A stretch of DNA of 64,000 bases from Streptococcus sanguinis SK355. GTDB lineage: Bacteria > Bacillota > Bacilli > Lactobacillales > Streptococcaceae. A program made the position numbers and the translations under genes. Position 1 is the first letter of the stretch. Each line of letters opens with the position of its first letter. Below the pieces are notes generated by a model that was given only the letters and a program-made list of their open reading frames with translations, was not told the DNA's origin and made no database searches. Of the stretch, positions 28,301-39,352 are shown piece after piece. The DNA is taken from positions 2,097,939-2,161,938 of the forward strand of contig NZ_GL890993.1 of NCBI RefSeq assembly GCF_000212855.1, read 5' to 3'.

Positions 28301-31300
28301 TTACATACTTTCTAAATCTTTTAACTTGACCGAGACAATCTTGGAAACCCCAGACTCCTGCATGGTAACTCCGTAAATAGAGTCTGCAGCTGACATGGTT
28401 CCCTTACGGTGAGTGACCACGATGAACTGGCTGTCCTTGTCAAATCGATTGAGATAATCCCCAAAGCGTTTAACATTGGCTTCGTCCAGCGCTGCTTCCA
28501 CCTCGTCCAAGATGACAAAAGGAATGGTCTTAACGCGGATGATAGAGAAGAGCAGAGCCAAAGCTGACAAGGCCTTCTCACCACCGCTCATCAGATTAAG
28601 CGACTGGATTTTCTTGCCAGGTGGCTGCACGGAGATTTCTACACCAGCCGTCAGCAAGTCTCCCTCCGTCAATATCAGGTCTGCAGAACCACCGCCAAAC
28701 ATCTGACGGAAAGTCACCTTGAAGCTTTCACGAATGGCTTCAAAGGTTGATTTAAAGCGTTCCTTGACTTCGTCATTCATCTCTTCAATCGTCTCTAAGA
28801 GCAGATTTTTGGCTGATAGGACATCGTCTCGCTGCTCGTTTAGGAAGTTCAAACGATTGCTGACTTCTTCAAACTGCTCAACTGCTTCCAGATTTACCGG
28901 ACCTAAAGCTCGAATGGCTTTTTCCAGATCCTTCACCTGGCTTTCAGCAGCTGGTAAACTTTCTAACGGACGAGCCTGGCTGCTCGCTTCTTCGAAGCTC
29001 ATCTGATAGTCATCTGTCAGATTGCTTGCCAGACGGCGCATGACATCCATGAGCTTATCCTTTTCTGCCTCTGCCTTGGCTTGCCGGCGAATCAATTCTT
29101 CATTTTGATGGCGGGCTTGCTCCAAACGACTGGCAATATCGTCAGACTGACCTTCTAAATCTTCAAGCTCAAATTTCAGACGAATCAGTCTTTGATCCAG
29201 CTCACTCTTTTCTTGCTTGGCGGTCTCTAATTGACCTTCCAGAATCGTAATATCCACCTTTTGCAAGCTGGACTGCTCCTTTTGCTCCATCAAAAGTTCC
29301 AAGGTCGACTGCTCTTTTGCAAGGCTGGCTTTTTCCTTGGACAGACGTTCCAAGTCATTCTTTTCAAAGCGTTGGTTGGAGGTCAGTTCTGTCCGCTGGA
29401 GCTTGAGTTCTGCTAGGCGAGAGGAAAGCTTGTCGAAACGAGCCTGAACAGCATCTTTGTTTGACTTAACCTGCTCTATTTCTGCAGTGATGTCCGTTTT
29501 TTCTTGCTCAACCTCGGTCAAGCGGGTCTGCAGTCGGTCTTTCTCTTCTGAAATATCCAAAGCAGATTGATCAGCCAACTCCTGTTCTTGTAGATTTTTC
29601 AGACTTGTGAGCTCTTCTACGCGCTTGGCTAACTGTTCATAGGCTAGATTAGCCTTTTGCTCAGCCAAGCGAGCCTGCTCACCGTCTGTCTTGATTTGTT
29701 CCAATACCTGCTTAGCCTGACTTAGCTGGTTTTGCAGAATTTGCACTGCTTCTTCCTGCTCTTTCAAGCTGACATTTTTCTGCTTAATCTCCTCAAGCAA
29801 AGCATCTAGCTCCGGCTTGATAAAGATAGTATTGTTATTGCGGTTGGCACCACCGGCATAGGAACCGCCAGTCCGAAGCTCTGTTCCATCCAAAGTCACC
29901 ATACGAACCTGATAGCGCACTTGATGAGCCGCTGCTCGGGCATGCTCCACTGTATCAAAAATAGCGGTCGTTCCCAGCAGATTTTGAAAAATACTGTCTA
30001 ACGATGGGTCATAACTGACTAGAGAAGAGGCTAGTCCCAGAAAACCAGCACTTTTTTCAATCGTAGCACGGTTATGGTCAGGCAGCTGACGCGGCTTGAT
30101 GGTTGTTAAAGGTAGGAATGTTGCTCGGCCAGCCCGATTTTTCTTCAGAAATTCGATAGCCCGAGTCGCTGCCGCCTCATCTTCCACGATGATATTCTGA
30201 CTGCTGGCTCCCAGCGCAATTTCCAGCGCTGTCTGATAGTGGGGATCGAAGCTAAGCTTTTCGCTAACAGCTCCAACAATGCCACCTAGACGGCCAGCCT
30301 CCTGCAGCACACTCTTAACCCCAGCATAGAAATTGCTGTGATTTTTAAGAATGGCCTCCAAGCTATTGGAACGTGCTTGCTTGTTTTTGAGGTCGTCCAA
30401 AAGCTCAAACATCTTAGTCTGCTGATGCTTATAATCAGCCTCTAGCTTCTCTACCAACTGAACCTGACTTTGGTAGTCTGCTAGTAGATTCTTGAGGGCT
30501 TGGCGAGCAATTTCTAACTCCTCCAAACCAGCTTGCTCCTGCGCCTGACTAGCCTCCAAATCAGCCTGCAGCTTAGCATAGTCAGCTTTCTTGCTCTCAG
30601 CCAATTTAAGCTCACTAGCCAGCTGACTCTCCAGAGAAGTCAAGTCATTAGAAAGATTTGCCTCTTCCTGCATGAGCTTGACATACTGCTCACGCAGATG
30701 TTCAATCAGCTGGTCTGGATCATCTGAAAAGTCTACTAATTCTGCTTCCAAAGAAGCGATAGACTGCTCATTGTCACTCAGTTTGGCAGCTATTTGGCTC
30801 AATTCAGCCTGCTTGTCTTCTATGTTGCTTTCTATCTGAGCCAGTTTTTCTGACAGAGCAGCCAAGCGTTCTTCATTTTCCCGACGGCTCGTCGCTGCCT
30901 GGCTGGACTCCAACTTAGAAAGGTCAATCTGACGCTCCAAATCACTGATTAAGCGGGTCAATTCCAGCAAACTAGCTTGATCATCAGACAAAGTTTGATT
31001 GAGCTCATGGCGCTTGGCCTTCAAGGTTTGGTTTTCAACTTCCAGCTCATCGCGCTTGCTGTAGTAGGCTGCCAGCTCCTGCTGGATATTCGTTAAATCT
31101 TCTTCAGCCTTGATCAACTTTTCCTTATTAGCTGTCAGCTGAGCGACCAAAACATCCAAGTAAAGCTCTCGGCGCTGGCCATCCAGACTCAAGAAGCGCT
31201 TAGCAGTTTCAGCCTGCTTCTCCAAGGGCTTGATCTGGCTCTCCAGCTCGTAGATAATGTCTTCCAGACGGTCCAGATTATCCTGGGTTTGACTAAGCTT

Positions 31301-31837
31301 GCTTTCCGTTTCCTTACGACGCGTCTTATACTTAAGCACTCCAGCAGCTTCTTCAAAGATTGCCCGACGTTCCTCTGGCTTGCTGTTGAAGATTTCCTCA
31401 ACCTTCCCTTGGGAAATGATGGAGAAGGAATCTCGTCCCAGCCCTGTATCCATGAAAAGATCATGGACATCACGCAGACGGACTTTTTTACCGTCAATCT
31501 TATACTCACTATCACCGCTGCGGTAAATGTGACGCTCCACCCGAATCTCATTGGCAGCATCCTTGATAAATTGGTCGCTGTTATCCAGAACCACTACCAC
31601 TGATGCGTAATTAAGGGGCTTGCGGGTTTCTGTTCCCGCAAAAATCACATCGGGCATCTTGCCGCCCCGCAGACTTTTCACACTGGACTCTCCCAAGGCC
31701 CAGCGCAGGCTCTCTGTAATGTTGGACTTGCCGGAACCGTTTGGCCCAACAACCGCTGTCACTCCCTGATCAAAGACAACTTTAGTCTTATCAGCAAATG
31801 ACTTGAAGCCCTGAATTTCAATTTCCTTTAAAAACAT
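28301..31837 (-). CDS. smc: Chromosome segregation protein SMC
   Basis: This 1178-residue ATPase is the core of the SMC-ScpAB condensin. It has Walker [10 protein letters not shown] (32-40), a long coiled coil (about 170-500), a hinge (about 510-670, [16 protein letters not shown]...GGSYAGG) and a second coiled coil (about 680-1010). The C-terminal signature [14 protein letters not shown] and Walker [16 protein letters not shown] complete it. Its start overlaps the rnc end by 10 bp. The length and domain order are typical. Confidence 0.97.
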   Translation of the reverse strand: MFLKEIEIQGFKSFADKTKVVFDQGVTAVVGPNGSGKSNITESLRWALGESSVKSLRGGKMPDVIFAGTETRKPLNYASVVVVLDNSDQFIKDAANEIRVERHIYRSGDSEYKIDGKKVRLRDVHDLFMDTGLGRDSFSIISQGKVEEIFNSKPEERRAIFEEAAGVLKYKTRRKETESKLSQTQDNLDRLEDIIYELESQIKPLEKQAETAKRFLSLDGQRRELYLDVLVAQLTANKEKLIKAEEDLTNIQQELAAYYSKRDELEVENQTLKAKRHELNQTLSDDQASLLELTRLISDLERQIDLSKLESSQAATSRRENEERLAALSEKLAQIESNIEDKQAELSQIAAKLSDNEQSIASLEAELVDFSDDPDQLIEHLREQYVKLMQEEANLSNDLTSLESQLASELKLAESKKADYAKLQADLEASQAQEQAGLEELEIARQALKNLLADYQSQVQLVEKLEADYKHQQTKMFELLDDLKNKQARSNSLEAILKNHSNFYAGVKSVLQEAGRLGGIVGAVSEKLSFDPHYQTALEIALGASSQNIIVEDEAAATRAIEFLKKNRAGRATFLPLTTIKPRQLPDHNRATIEKSAGFLGLASSLVSYDPSLDSIFQNLLGTTAIFDTVEHARAAAHQVRYQVRMVTLDGTELRTGGSYAGGANRNNNTIFIKPELDALLEEIKQKNVSLKEQEEAVQILQNQLSQAKQVLEQIKTDGEQARLAEQKANLAYEQLAKRVEELTSLKNLQEQELADQSALDISEEKDRLQTRLTEVEQEKTDITAEIEQVKSNKDAVQARFDKLSSRLAELKLQRTELTSNQRFEKNDLERLSKEKASLAKEQSTLELLMEQKEQSSLQKVDITILEGQLETAKQEKSELDQRLIRLKFELEDLEGQSDDIASRLEQARHQNEELIRRQAKAEAEKDKLMDVMRRLASNLTDDYQMSFEEASSQARPLESLPAAESQVKDLEKAIRALGPVNLEAVEQFEEVSNRLNFLNEQRDDVLSAKNLLLETIEEMNDEVKERFKSTFEAIRESFKVTFRQMFGGGSADLILTEGDLLTAGVEISVQPPGKKIQSLNLMSGGEKALSALALLFSIIRVKTIPFVILDEVEAALDEANVKRFGDYLNRFDKDSQFIVVTHRKGTMSAADSIYGVTMQESGVSKIVSVKLKDLESM

Positions 31838-32526
31838 GAAGAACTTTCCTTTTCAAATGCGTTTTTAGCAGCTTCCTGCTCGGCCAGCTTTTTAGAACGC
31901 CCCTGGCCTTGACCGGACTTGCGGCCATTGATAAGAACAGCCACCTCGAAATTTTTGGCATGAGCCGGCCCTGTCTCAGAGACGACCTGATAGGCAATTT
32001 CCACATCACCATTAATCTGCAGCAACTCCTGCAGCTTGGTCTTATAGTCCGTCACCCGCTCAAAATCTCCCGCTTCAACCTTGGGAATCATGACTTGATA
32101 GAGAAAACTTTTGACTGCTTCCACACCCTTATCTAAGAGCAAGGCACCTAAAAAGGCCTCGAACAAATCACCTAAAATCGTATCACGATTCCGGCCGCCA
32201 GACTTCTCCTCTCCGCGTCCCAGCTTGATAAACTGATCAAACTGACAATCTCGGGCAAAGCCTGCCAAGCTCTCCTCCCGAACAATCATGGAACGCAGCT
32301 TAGACAGGTCTCCCTCTGGCCTCTTAGGATACTTGGTATACAGATACTCCGAAATAATCAGTTGCAGAACAGCGTCTCCTAAAAATTCCAAGCGTTCATT
32401 GTGTGAAATTTTTAAGAGGCGGTGCTCATTGGCATAGCTCGTATGGGTAAAAGCCGTTTCCAACAAGGTCTCATCAGAGAAAACCAAGTCAAACTGCTCC
32501 AGCAATGCTTTTTTCAAATTTTCCAT
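31828..32526 (-). CDS. rnc: Ribonuclease III
   Basis: This 232-residue endonuclease cuts double-stranded RNA in rRNA maturation and mRNA decay. The catalytic signature [12 protein letters not shown] is at about 43-54, with a second acidic site [14 protein letters not shown] (about 117-130). A C-terminal dsRNA-binding domain has the sequence [11 protein letters not shown]...[17 protein letters not shown]. Overlap with smc couples the two. No ribosome site stronger than a weak purine stretch is visible upstream of the ATG. Confidence 0.96.
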   Translation of the reverse strand: MENLKKALLEQFDLVFSDETLLETAFTHTSYANEHRLLKISHNERLEFLGDAVLQLIISEYLYTKYPKRPEGDLSKLRSMIVREESLAGFARDCQFDQFIKLGRGEEKSGGRNRDTILGDLFEAFLGALLLDKGVEAVKSFLYQVMIPKVEAGDFERVTDYKTKLQELLQINGDVEIAYQVVSETGPAHAKNFEVAVLINGRKSGQGQGRSKKLAEQEAAKNAFEKESSSCF

Positions 32527-32647
32527 TACTATTTTATATCATGCTGGCTTCAGTCAGATAAGCAGCATGATACCTTTTCCTTTCCAAAGATATACAGTCT
32601 CTATTATAACAAAAAACAGGCGCAAACGCACCTGCTGACAGTGATTT

Positions 32648-33007
32648 CTATTCCTTATCCGGAATTACTTTGAACAAATAATAGGTGATAAAAACAGTCA
32701 GACCAAACAGTCCAATCTTAACCCAAATAATAGGCGCTAGCAAAATGGAAATGCCCATCAAGATATAGATGGAAACGATGATCTTTTTCTTACGCTCCTT
32801 GGCAATCGTTCCTGTCTCTCGAAAATCTGCCACATAGGTCTGATACATCTTTGTATGATAGAGCCAATTTTCAAAACGCTTGGAACTGCGTGAAAAGCAG
32901 GCAATGGACAAGAGAAGAAATGGTGTAGTTGGCAGGAGAGGCAGAAAAATCCCCAAAACTCCTAACCCTAAAGATAAGAGACCTACCACAAAGTAAATTG
33001 GCCGCAT
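32648..33007 (-). CDS. DUF454 (YbaN-like) membrane protein
   Basis: This 119-residue inner-membrane protein of the YbaN/DUF454 family has the motif LGVLGIFLPLLPTTPFLLLSIACFSRSSKRFENWL (two helices, about 8-40). A linker and two further helices (about 78-115) follow. Its role is unknown. It lies between vicX and rnc, about 90 bp after the vicX terminator hairpin. Confidence 0.85.
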   Translation of the reverse strand: MRPIYFVVGLLSLGLGVLGIFLPLLPTTPFLLLSIACFSRSSKRFENWLYHTKMYQTYVADFRETGTIAKERKKKIIVSIYILMGISILLAPIIWVKIGLFGLTVFITYYLFKVIPDKE

Positions 33008-33070
33008 ACAAGCTCCTTTGCAAAATAAAACCGTTGCTTTTTAAATATTTAATGGATACCGCACTAGAGC

Positions 33071-33096
33071 AAGAAAACCAAACCTTTCGGTCTGGT
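33071..33096 (-). terminator. Terminator of vicRKX
   Basis: The stem ACCAGACC / GGTTTGGT has a stable GAAA loop and is followed by TTTTCTT on the minus strand, next to the vicX stop codon. Confidence 0.7.
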
Positions 33097-33098
33097 GT

Positions 33099-33899
33099 CT
33101 AAATACTCGTCAAAGGCGTTGCGGTATCAGGTGAGGTATCATAGACCTGAAAATCGTGGCCGACTGCCATATCGGCTTGAGCCAGTTGATTGACCATGGT
33201 CATATGAGCCAATTCCTTGATATTATTTTCCTTACTGAGATGCCCTAGATAGATCCGTTTGGTGCGATTGCCTAAAGTCCGAATCATGGTCTCTGCTCCA
33301 TCTTCATTGGACAAGTGACCCATATCAGACAGAATCCGCTGCTTGAGACTCCATGGGTAGGCACCGCTGCGGAGAATTTCAATATCATGGTTGCTCTCAA
33401 TCAGGTAAGCATCGGCATTTTCGATAATTCCAGCCATCCGGTCACTGACATAGCCCGTATCCGTCAGCATGACAAAGCTTTTGTCATCCTTCATAAAGCG
33501 GTAAAATTGTGGACAGGCTGCGTCATGACTAACACCAAAGCTCTCCACATCCAAGTCTCCAAAGGTCTTGGTCTTGCCCAATTCAAAGATATGCTTTTGA
33601 CTAGCATCCAGCTTGCCCAGGTCCTTTTCCATAGCCTTCCAAGTGGCCTCATTAGCATAAATATCCAGATGATACTTGCGGGCCAACACTCCAACGCCAT
33701 GGATGTGGTCCTTGTGCTCATGAGTCACTAAAATGGCATCCAAATCCTCAGGCTTGCGGCCAATTTCGCTCAGCAAGCTCGTAATTTTCTTGCCTGATAA
33801 GCCAGCGTCAACCAGAATCCGCTTTTGGTCTGTTTCCAGATAGAAACAATTACCGCTTGATCCTGACGCCAAAATACTGTATTGAAATCCTTTAGTCAT
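33099..33899 (-). CDS. vicX: VicX/WalJ metallo-beta-lactamase fold protein
   Basis: This 266-residue metallo-beta-lactamase-fold protein has the metal motif THEHKDHIHGV (about 59-69). Further ligands lie in FGVSHDAACPQ and MLTDTGYVSD, with GHLSNEDG toward the end. In streptococci vicX follows vicRK and influences the output of that signalling system and competence or biofilm traits; its substrate is uncertain. It starts nine bases after the vicK stop. Confidence 0.93.
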   Translation of the reverse strand: MTKGFQYSILASGSSGNCFYLETDQKRILVDAGLSGKKITSLLSEIGRKPEDLDAILVTHEHKDHIHGVGVLARKYHLDIYANEATWKAMEKDLGKLDASQKHIFELGKTKTFGDLDVESFGVSHDAACPQFYRFMKDDKSFVMLTDTGYVSDRMAGIIENADAYLIESNHDIEILRSGAYPWSLKQRILSDMGHLSNEDGAETMIRTLGNRTKRIYLGHLSKENNIKELAHMTMVNQLAQADMAVGHDFQVYDTSPDTATPLTSI

Positions 33900-33908
33900 G
33901 TTTACTTT

Positions 33909-35258
33909 CTATATATCATCTTCATTATCCCAGTCGTCATCCCGGACGCCATCATTCTCATAAGGCAAGACAATGGTAAAGGTCGAGCCCACACCATACT
34001 CACTCTTAGCCCAGATAAAGCCCTGATGCTGCTTGATAATTTCCTTGGCAATAGCCAGCCCCAGACCCGTTCCGCCCTGTGCGCGACTGCGTGCCTTATC
34101 CACTCGATAAAAGCGATCAAAAATCTTAGGCAGGTCCTGCTTGGGAATTCCCAGACCTTCATCTGCAATCGAGAGAATCAACTGCTCATCCGTTGTCTTG
34201 ATGGAAACAGTAATGGTTCCACCATCCGGCGAATACTTGATGGCATTGTTCATGATATTATCAATCACCTGGGTCAGCTTATCTGTATCAATCTCTACCC
34301 AAATCGGTGTTATAGGATAATCACGGATAATCTCATATTTCTTGGTCTCGTCTTGATTTTTTATCTTGTCAAAGCGATTGAGGATAAAGGTGATAAAGGC
34401 CGTGAAATTCGTCAGCTCCACTTCCAGATGACTGGTCTCATTGTCAATACGGGACAGACTAAGCAAGTCCGTTACCATCCGCATCATGCGGTTGGTTTCA
34501 TTGAGCGATACCTTGACAAAGTCGGGTGCTACAGGCTCAGACAAGGCTCCCTCATCTAGGGCTTCCAGATAGGACTTAACACTGGTCAGCGGAGTCCGCA
34601 ACTCGTGGCTGACGTTGGAAACAAAGAGGCGACGCTCCCGCTCTTCCTTGTCCTGCTCTGTCGTGTCATGCAAGACAGCTACCAAACCAGAAATGAAGCC
34701 CGACTCCCGCCTTACCAAGGCAAAGCGAACCCGCAAGCTCAAGTACTCACCATTTTCATCCTGAGAGTCAATCGTCAGCTCAGGAACATTGGTAATCAGA
34801 TCCCTCAAATCATACTCGTCTGAAATCGAAAGCAGATCCAAAATACTCATATTTTGGACCTCATCTCTCTTAACTCCCAACTGCTTGGTTGCCATATCGT
34901 TGATAGTGATAATCTGCCCCCGGCGGTTGGTCGCAAGCACGCCATCTGTCATATAGGACAGGATACTGGAAAGGCGTTTTGTTTCTTGCTCAAGGTTTTC
35001 ATGTGTCAGTCGAATGACCTCTGATAGATCATTGATACTGTTGGTCATATCTGTGATTTCTGGACTCCCTTGCATGTCCAGCACTTCAGAATAATCCCCT
35101 GCGATCAAATCTTTAACCTTTTGATTAAGTTGTACAAGCTTTTGGTTATCCCGGCGATTTTCCAATAAAAGCAAGGCCACAACTACAATGAAGCCGATAA
35201 TAATGATTGCAAAGACGAAATCCGCAGAAATCACAAATTGTTTAATTGCTTCAATCAT
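33909..35258 (-). CDS. vicK: Sensor histidine kinase VicK (WalK)
   Basis: This 449-residue kinase is the sensor of the essential cell-wall two-component system. It has one membrane helix (about 11-33), as in other streptococci, rather than the two with a loop found in Bacillus. HAMP (about 34-88), PAS (about 95-200), the H-box SHELRTPL with His218, and the ATP-binding region ([19 protein letters not shown]) follow. The gene overlaps vicR by 8 bp. Confidence 0.96.
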   Translation of the reverse strand: MIEAIKQFVISADFVFAIIIIGFIVVVALLLLENRRDNQKLVQLNQKVKDLIAGDYSEVLDMQGSPEITDMTNSINDLSEVIRLTHENLEQETKRLSSILSYMTDGVLATNRRGQIITINDMATKQLGVKRDEVQNMSILDLLSISDEYDLRDLITNVPELTIDSQDENGEYLSLRVRFALVRRESGFISGLVAVLHDTTEQDKEERERRLFVSNVSHELRTPLTSVKSYLEALDEGALSEPVAPDFVKVSLNETNRMMRMVTDLLSLSRIDNETSHLEVELTNFTAFITFILNRFDKIKNQDETKKYEIIRDYPITPIWVEIDTDKLTQVIDNIMNNAIKYSPDGGTITVSIKTTDEQLILSIADEGLGIPKQDLPKIFDRFYRVDKARSRAQGGTGLGLAIAKEIIKQHQGFIWAKSEYGVGSTFTIVLPYENDGVRDDDWDNEDDI

Positions 35259-35952
35259 TATTTCTCATATAATAGCCAACTCCGCGGCGAGTCAAGATAT
35301 ACTCAGGACGGCTTGGCGTATCTTCAATCTTTTCACGCAGACGGCGAATCGTCACATCCACTGTACGTACATCGCCAAAATAGTCATAGCCCCATACTGT
35401 TTCCAGCAAGTGCTCACGTGTCATCACCTGGCCGATATGTGTCGCCAAATGATGAAGAAGTTCAAACTCGCGGTGGGTCAGCTCCAGCTCCTTGCCATGC
35501 TTCTTAGCAACAAAAGCATCTGGCAAAATCTGCAGTTCCCCAATGGTCAGCTCGTTCGGGCCACTTTCTTCTACTTGATTTTCAACAACAAGGTCTGCCC
35601 GACGAAGAAGTGCCTTGACACGCGCCTGCAGCTCACGATTTGAGAAAGGCTTGGTCACATAGTCATCTGCACCGATTTCAAGACCGATAACCTTGTCAAA
35701 CTCACTGTCCTTAGCAGACAATACAATAATCGGCACATTACTAGTCTTACGAATAGTCCTAGCAACTTCCAGTCCGTCCACTTCTGGCAGCATCAAGTCC
35801 AGAATCAAGATGTCTGGCTGTTCTGCTTCAAACATTTCCAAGGCTTCCTTACCATCAAAGGCAGTCAAAACCTCATAGCCTTCCTTGGCCATATTAAACT
35901 TAATAATATCTGAGATTGGTTTCTCATCATCTACAACTAATATTTTCTTCAT
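35251..35952 (-). CDS. vicR: Response regulator VicR (WalR)
   Basis: This 233-residue OmpR-family regulator has the acidic pocket DDE at 8-10, the phospho-acceptor Asp52 in LILDLMLP, Lys near 105 (VTKPF) and a C-terminal winged helix (about 135-230). It controls peptidoglycan hydrolases and related surface genes in streptococci. It is first of vicRKX. The 130-nt region upstream contains inverted repeats and is divergent from the amino acid transporter. Confidence 0.96.
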   Translation of the reverse strand: MKKILVVDDEKPISDIIKFNMAKEGYEVLTAFDGKEALEMFEAEQPDILILDLMLPEVDGLEVARTIRKTSNVPIIVLSAKDSEFDKVIGLEIGADDYVTKPFSNRELQARVKALLRRADLVVENQVEESGPNELTIGELQILPDAFVAKKHGKELELTHREFELLHHLATHIGQVMTREHLLETVWGYDYFGDVRTVDVTIRRLREKIEDTPSRPEYILTRRGVGYYMRNND

Positions 35953-36229
35953 ATATTCACCTTAACATAAGATTGGGATTGAATCAACTCCATGATAGAA
36001 AAGTTGTGACATAGTCAGCTAAGTCGTCCTGCATCAAAACGTGCAAAAGGCAATCTAGTTTGCCTAGCTAGACTCCCAATCCAATTTTATTTATTTATCT
36101 AGTCTTATTATACCAAAGTTTTCTTAAAAAACACTAATTCAAGCCATTTTTATTCCACATTTGTAGAAAATGGACAATTCTCATCCAAAAAAATTTTTTT
36201 CTAAATGGAAATACTCATTTTTATTCAAT

Positions 36230-36258
36230 TTGACAGTTTATTTATTCTATGGTAAAAT
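36230..36258 (+). promoter_or_regulatory. Promoter of the amino acid ABC importer
   Basis: A perfect -35 TTGACA (36230-36235), a 17-bp spacer and a -10 TAAAAT (36253-36258). The ATG follows 35 bp later. Confidence 0.75.
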
Positions 36259-36292
36259 CTATGTCATATTATCTAACACAAAGGAGAAAGAT

Positions 36293-37054
36293 ATGGCTTT
36301 AGTTGAATTTAAAAATGTCGAAAAGTATTACGGAGATTACCATGCTCTGCGCAATATCAATCTCAGTTTTGAAAAAGGTCAAGTAGTTGTACTGCTGGGA
36401 CCATCCGGCTCTGGAAAATCTACTCTTATCCGTACAATCAACGCTTTAGAAGACATTGATCAGGGAAGCTTGATCGTCAATGGCCACGAGGTCGCGAACA
36501 CTGCTGCCAAAGATTTGGTCAACTTACGCAAAGAAGTCGGAATGGTCTTTCAACATTTTAATCTTTACCCCCACAAAACGGTGTTAGAAAATGTTACCTT
36601 GGCGCCTATTAAAGTCCTAGGAATGGATAAACAAGAAGCTAACAAAATCGCTCAAAAATATCTAGAATTCGTCAACATGTGGGACAAGAAAGACTCTTAC
36701 CCAGGCATGCTATCCGGAGGACAAAAGCAAAGGATTGCCATTGCCCGCGGTTTAGCCATGCATCCTGAGCTCCTGCTCTTTGATGAACCGACTTCTGCCC
36801 TGGACCCTGAAACAATCGGGGATGTTCTGGCTGTTATGCAAAAATTAGCCAAAGACGGCATGAATATGATTGTGGTCACACACGAAATGGGCTTTGCCCG
36901 TGAGGTAGCTGACCGCATTATCTTCATGGCAGACGGTGAGGTGTTAGTGGATACTACTGATGTTGATGCTTTCTTTGACAATCCTACCGAACCCCGCGCT
37001 AAGCAGTTTCTCAGTAAAATTATCAACCATGAGAGTGATAACGTGCTTTCTTAA
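36293..37054 (+). CDS. Polar amino acid ABC transporter ATP-binding protein
   Basis: This 253-residue ATPase is of the GlnQ/HisP type. Walker A GPSGSGKST, the signature LSGGQKQRIAIARG and Walker B LLLFDEPTSALDPE are intact. I start at 36293 (MALVEFKNVEK) because AAGGAG precedes it; an upstream in-frame start would include the promoter. It is first of a four-gene import operon. The amino acid carried, perhaps glutamine, glutamate or aspartate, cannot be determined. Confidence 0.94.
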   Translation: MALVEFKNVEKYYGDYHALRNINLSFEKGQVVVLLGPSGSGKSTLIRTINALEDIDQGSLIVNGHEVANTAAKDLVNLRKEVGMVFQHFNLYPHKTVLENVTLAPIKVLGMDKQEANKIAQKYLEFVNMWDKKDSYPGMLSGGQKQRIAIARGLAMHPELLLFDEPTSALDPETIGDVLAVMQKLAKDGMNMIVVTHEMGFAREVADRIIFMADGEVLVDTTDVDAFFDNPTEPRAKQFLSKIINHESDNVLS

Positions 37055-37068
37055 AAAGGAGAAGATCT

Positions 37069-37881
37069 ATGAAACTACAAAAAATACTCATTAGCCTACT
37101 CTTACTCCTATTGACTCTAGGCTTGATTCACGCCGCTCCTGCACAAGCCGATTCCAGTACCAGCCAACAGGTCAAGGCCATCCAGAAACGCGGAGTCCTC
37201 AATGTCGGTGTCAAGCAGGATGTACCTAACTTTGGTTACCTCAATCCTGATAGCAATACATATAGCGGTTTAGAAATCGATATTGCAAAAAAGATTGCCA
37301 AGGAACTAGGCGTCAAAATCAACTACGTCCCAGTTACCGCACAAACTCGAGGACCACTTCTGGACAACGGACAAGTTGATATGGTAATTGCGACCTTTAC
37401 CATCACAGATGAGCGTAAGGAAATCTATAATTTCACAACCCCTTACTACACAGATGCTTCTGGTTTTTTGGTTAATAAATCCAGCAAAATTACAGATGTC
37501 AAGGACTTGAATAATAAGACTATCGGCGTCGTTCAAGGCTCTATTACTCAAACCTTGCTGGAAGAAATCGCTCAAGAGAAAAAACTCAACTTCAAATATG
37601 TAGAGTTAGGTTCCTACCCTGAACTAGCTGTTTCCTTGCGAGCTCACCGTATTGATGCCATCTCTGTTGACAAGTCCATCCTGACCGGCTATGTAAGTTC
37701 CAAGTCAAACATTCTGGATTACAGCTTCAAAAAAGCCGATTATGGTGTGGTAACAAAAAAATCCAATACTCAATTGAATGACTATATAGATGGCCTAATC
37801 TCTAAATGGAAGGAAAACGGCAGTCTGCAGAAACTTTATGACAAATATAATTTAAAACCATCTGCTTCAACAGATGATTAG
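37069..37881 (+). CDS. Amino acid ABC transporter substrate-binding protein
   Basis: This 270-residue secreted receptor of family 3 (SBP_bac_3) starts with a signal sequence: MKKLQKI-type basic start, a hydrophobic core and AAPAQA before the mature chain. It lacks a lipobox cysteine, which is unusual for a Gram-positive binding protein; an uncleaved signal may anchor it. Conserved IDIAKKIAKELGVKINYV and NFTTPYYTDASG features are present. It lies 14 bp after the ATPase. Confidence 0.9.
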   Translation: MKLQKILISLLLLLLTLGLIHAAPAQADSSTSQQVKAIQKRGVLNVGVKQDVPNFGYLNPDSNTYSGLEIDIAKKIAKELGVKINYVPVTAQTRGPLLDNGQVDMVIATFTITDERKEIYNFTTPYYTDASGFLVNKSSKITDVKDLNNKTIGVVQGSITQTLLEEIAQEKKLNFKYVELGSYPELAVSLRAHRIDAISVDKSILTGYVSSKSNILDYSFKKADYGVVTKKSNTQLNDYIDGLISKWKENGSLQKLYDKYNLKPSASTDD

Positions 37882-37893
37882 AAAGGAGATCCC

Positions 37894-38574
37894 ATGAGTT
37901 TTAGTATTTCTTCTTGGCAGGCCTACTTTGCGGACTTTGGCAAGTTTTTCCAAGGATTCCTCTTTACCTTAGCCATTTCTATCGGTGCTCTAACCTTGGC
38001 TCTTTTACTAGGGATTTTCTTCGGAGCTATCAGCACAGGTAAGCATAAAGTTCTACGTGGTCTAGCTCGTGTTTTTGTTGAGTTTTATCAGAACACACCA
38101 CTCTTAGTGCAATTTGTGATTGTCTTTTACGGTCTTCCGCTAGTCAGCAATTACACCATCATGCCCTCAATCTATTGGACTGCAGTGCTCTGTGTGGGAC
38201 TGTATCACGGTGCTTATATCGCCGAAGTCATCCGCTCAGGTATCCAGTCCATTCCTCGCGGGCAGACCGAAGCTGCACTCTCTCAGGGCTTTACCTATGT
38301 AGAAACCATGCGATACATCATCCTGCCCCAAGCTTTTCGGATTATCCTTCCACCGCTAATCAATCAGGTCGTCAATCTGATAAAAAACACTTCTACCGTC
38401 GCTATTATCTCTGGTATGGATCTGATGTTCGTGACCAAGTCTTGGTCTGCTCTGAACTCCAACTACATCCCAGCCTTTGCCGGAGCAGCTCTACTCTACT
38501 TCCTCCTTTGCTTCCCAATCGCTAGCTGGGGACGTAAGGTAGAGGAAGCCAATAAACAAGCTTACAGCATCTAA
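37894..38574 (+). CDS. Amino acid ABC transporter permease
   Basis: This 226-residue HisM/GlnP-type permease has about five helices. The coupling-loop motif SGIQSIPRGQTEAALSQGFT (EAA motif, about 116-135) contacts the ATPase. The N-terminal region EFYQNTPLLVQFVIVFYGLP is typical. AAAGGAG lies before the ATG. It pairs with the next permease to form the heterodimeric channel. Confidence 0.93.
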   Translation: MSFSISSWQAYFADFGKFFQGFLFTLAISIGALTLALLLGIFFGAISTGKHKVLRGLARVFVEFYQNTPLLVQFVIVFYGLPLVSNYTIMPSIYWTAVLCVGLYHGAYIAEVIRSGIQSIPRGQTEAALSQGFTYVETMRYIILPQAFRIILPPLINQVVNLIKNTSTVAIISGMDLMFVTKSWSALNSNYIPAFAGAALLYFLLCFPIASWGRKVEEANKQAYSI

Positions 38575-38584
38575 GGAGGTCTCT

Positions 38585-39244
38585 ATGGAAAATATTTTAA
38601 AAGTCTTAACCGCAAACAACCTACTCTTTATCCTTAAGGGGCTCTGGCTGACTCTGCAAATTTCTTTCATTTCCATTGTCCTATCCACGATTTTTGGAAC
38701 TATTCTAGCCGTCATGCGAAATGGGAAAAATAAACTGCTCAAGCTGATTGCCAGCATTTATATCGAATTTGTCCGTAATGTACCCAATCTGCTCTGGATT
38801 TTCACCATCTTTTTAGTCTTTCAGATTAAGTCAACACCAGCCGGTATCATCAGCTTCACTGTCTTTACTTCTGCTGCTTTGGCAGAAATTATCCGGGGCG
38901 GTCTCAATGCCATTGATCCAGGTCAGACTGAAGCTGGCTTATCTCAAGGATTTACTCAGTTTCAGATTTTGCGTTATATCATCCTACCTCAGGCTATTCG
39001 GAAAATGCTGCCAGCCATCATTTCTCAGTTTGTAACAGTGATTAAGGATACCAGCCTGCTCTATTCTGTTATTGCGCTCCAAGAACTCTTTGGTTCTGCT
39101 CAAATTCTAATGGGACGCTATTTTGAAGCTGAACAGGTCTTCGCACTCTACCTACTAGTAGCAGCCATCTATTTCCTGATTAACTTCGCCATTTCCAGCT
39201 TCTCGCGCAAGCTATCTCAACGCTGGGCTCAAGCTGCAGAATAA
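38585..39244 (+). CDS. Amino acid ABC transporter permease
   Basis: This 219-residue second permease has the family entry EFVRNVPNLLWIFTIFLVF and the EAA motif GGLNAIDPGQTEAGLSQGFT (about 101-120). AAGGAGG lies just before the ATG. It is last of the importer operon, ended by the hairpin at 39274. Confidence 0.93.
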   Translation: MENILKVLTANNLLFILKGLWLTLQISFISIVLSTIFGTILAVMRNGKNKLLKLIASIYIEFVRNVPNLLWIFTIFLVFQIKSTPAGIISFTVFTSAALAEIIRGGLNAIDPGQTEAGLSQGFTQFQILRYIILPQAIRKMLPAIISQFVTVIKDTSLLYSVIALQELFGSAQILMGRYFEAEQVFALYLLVAAIYFLINFAISSFSRKLSQRWAQAAE

Positions 39245-39273
39245 ATAACTCAAATACAGACCTACTGTGCAAA

Positions 39274-39305
39274 AGTTGAGTTTACCAACTCAGCTTTTTT
39301 ATTTT
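39274..39305 (+). terminator. Terminator of the amino acid importer operon
   Basis: The 8-bp stem AGTTGAGT / ACTCAGCT is followed by TTTTTT. Confidence 0.8.
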
Positions 39306-39352
39306 TAATATTTGTGGTAGAATAATATCAAAGGATAGACAAGGAGAACGAT

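Noticed and set aside
28476-31603. Long antisense frames within smc
   Set aside because: They mirror the codon use of the smc coiled coil on the other strand and have no start signals or family features.
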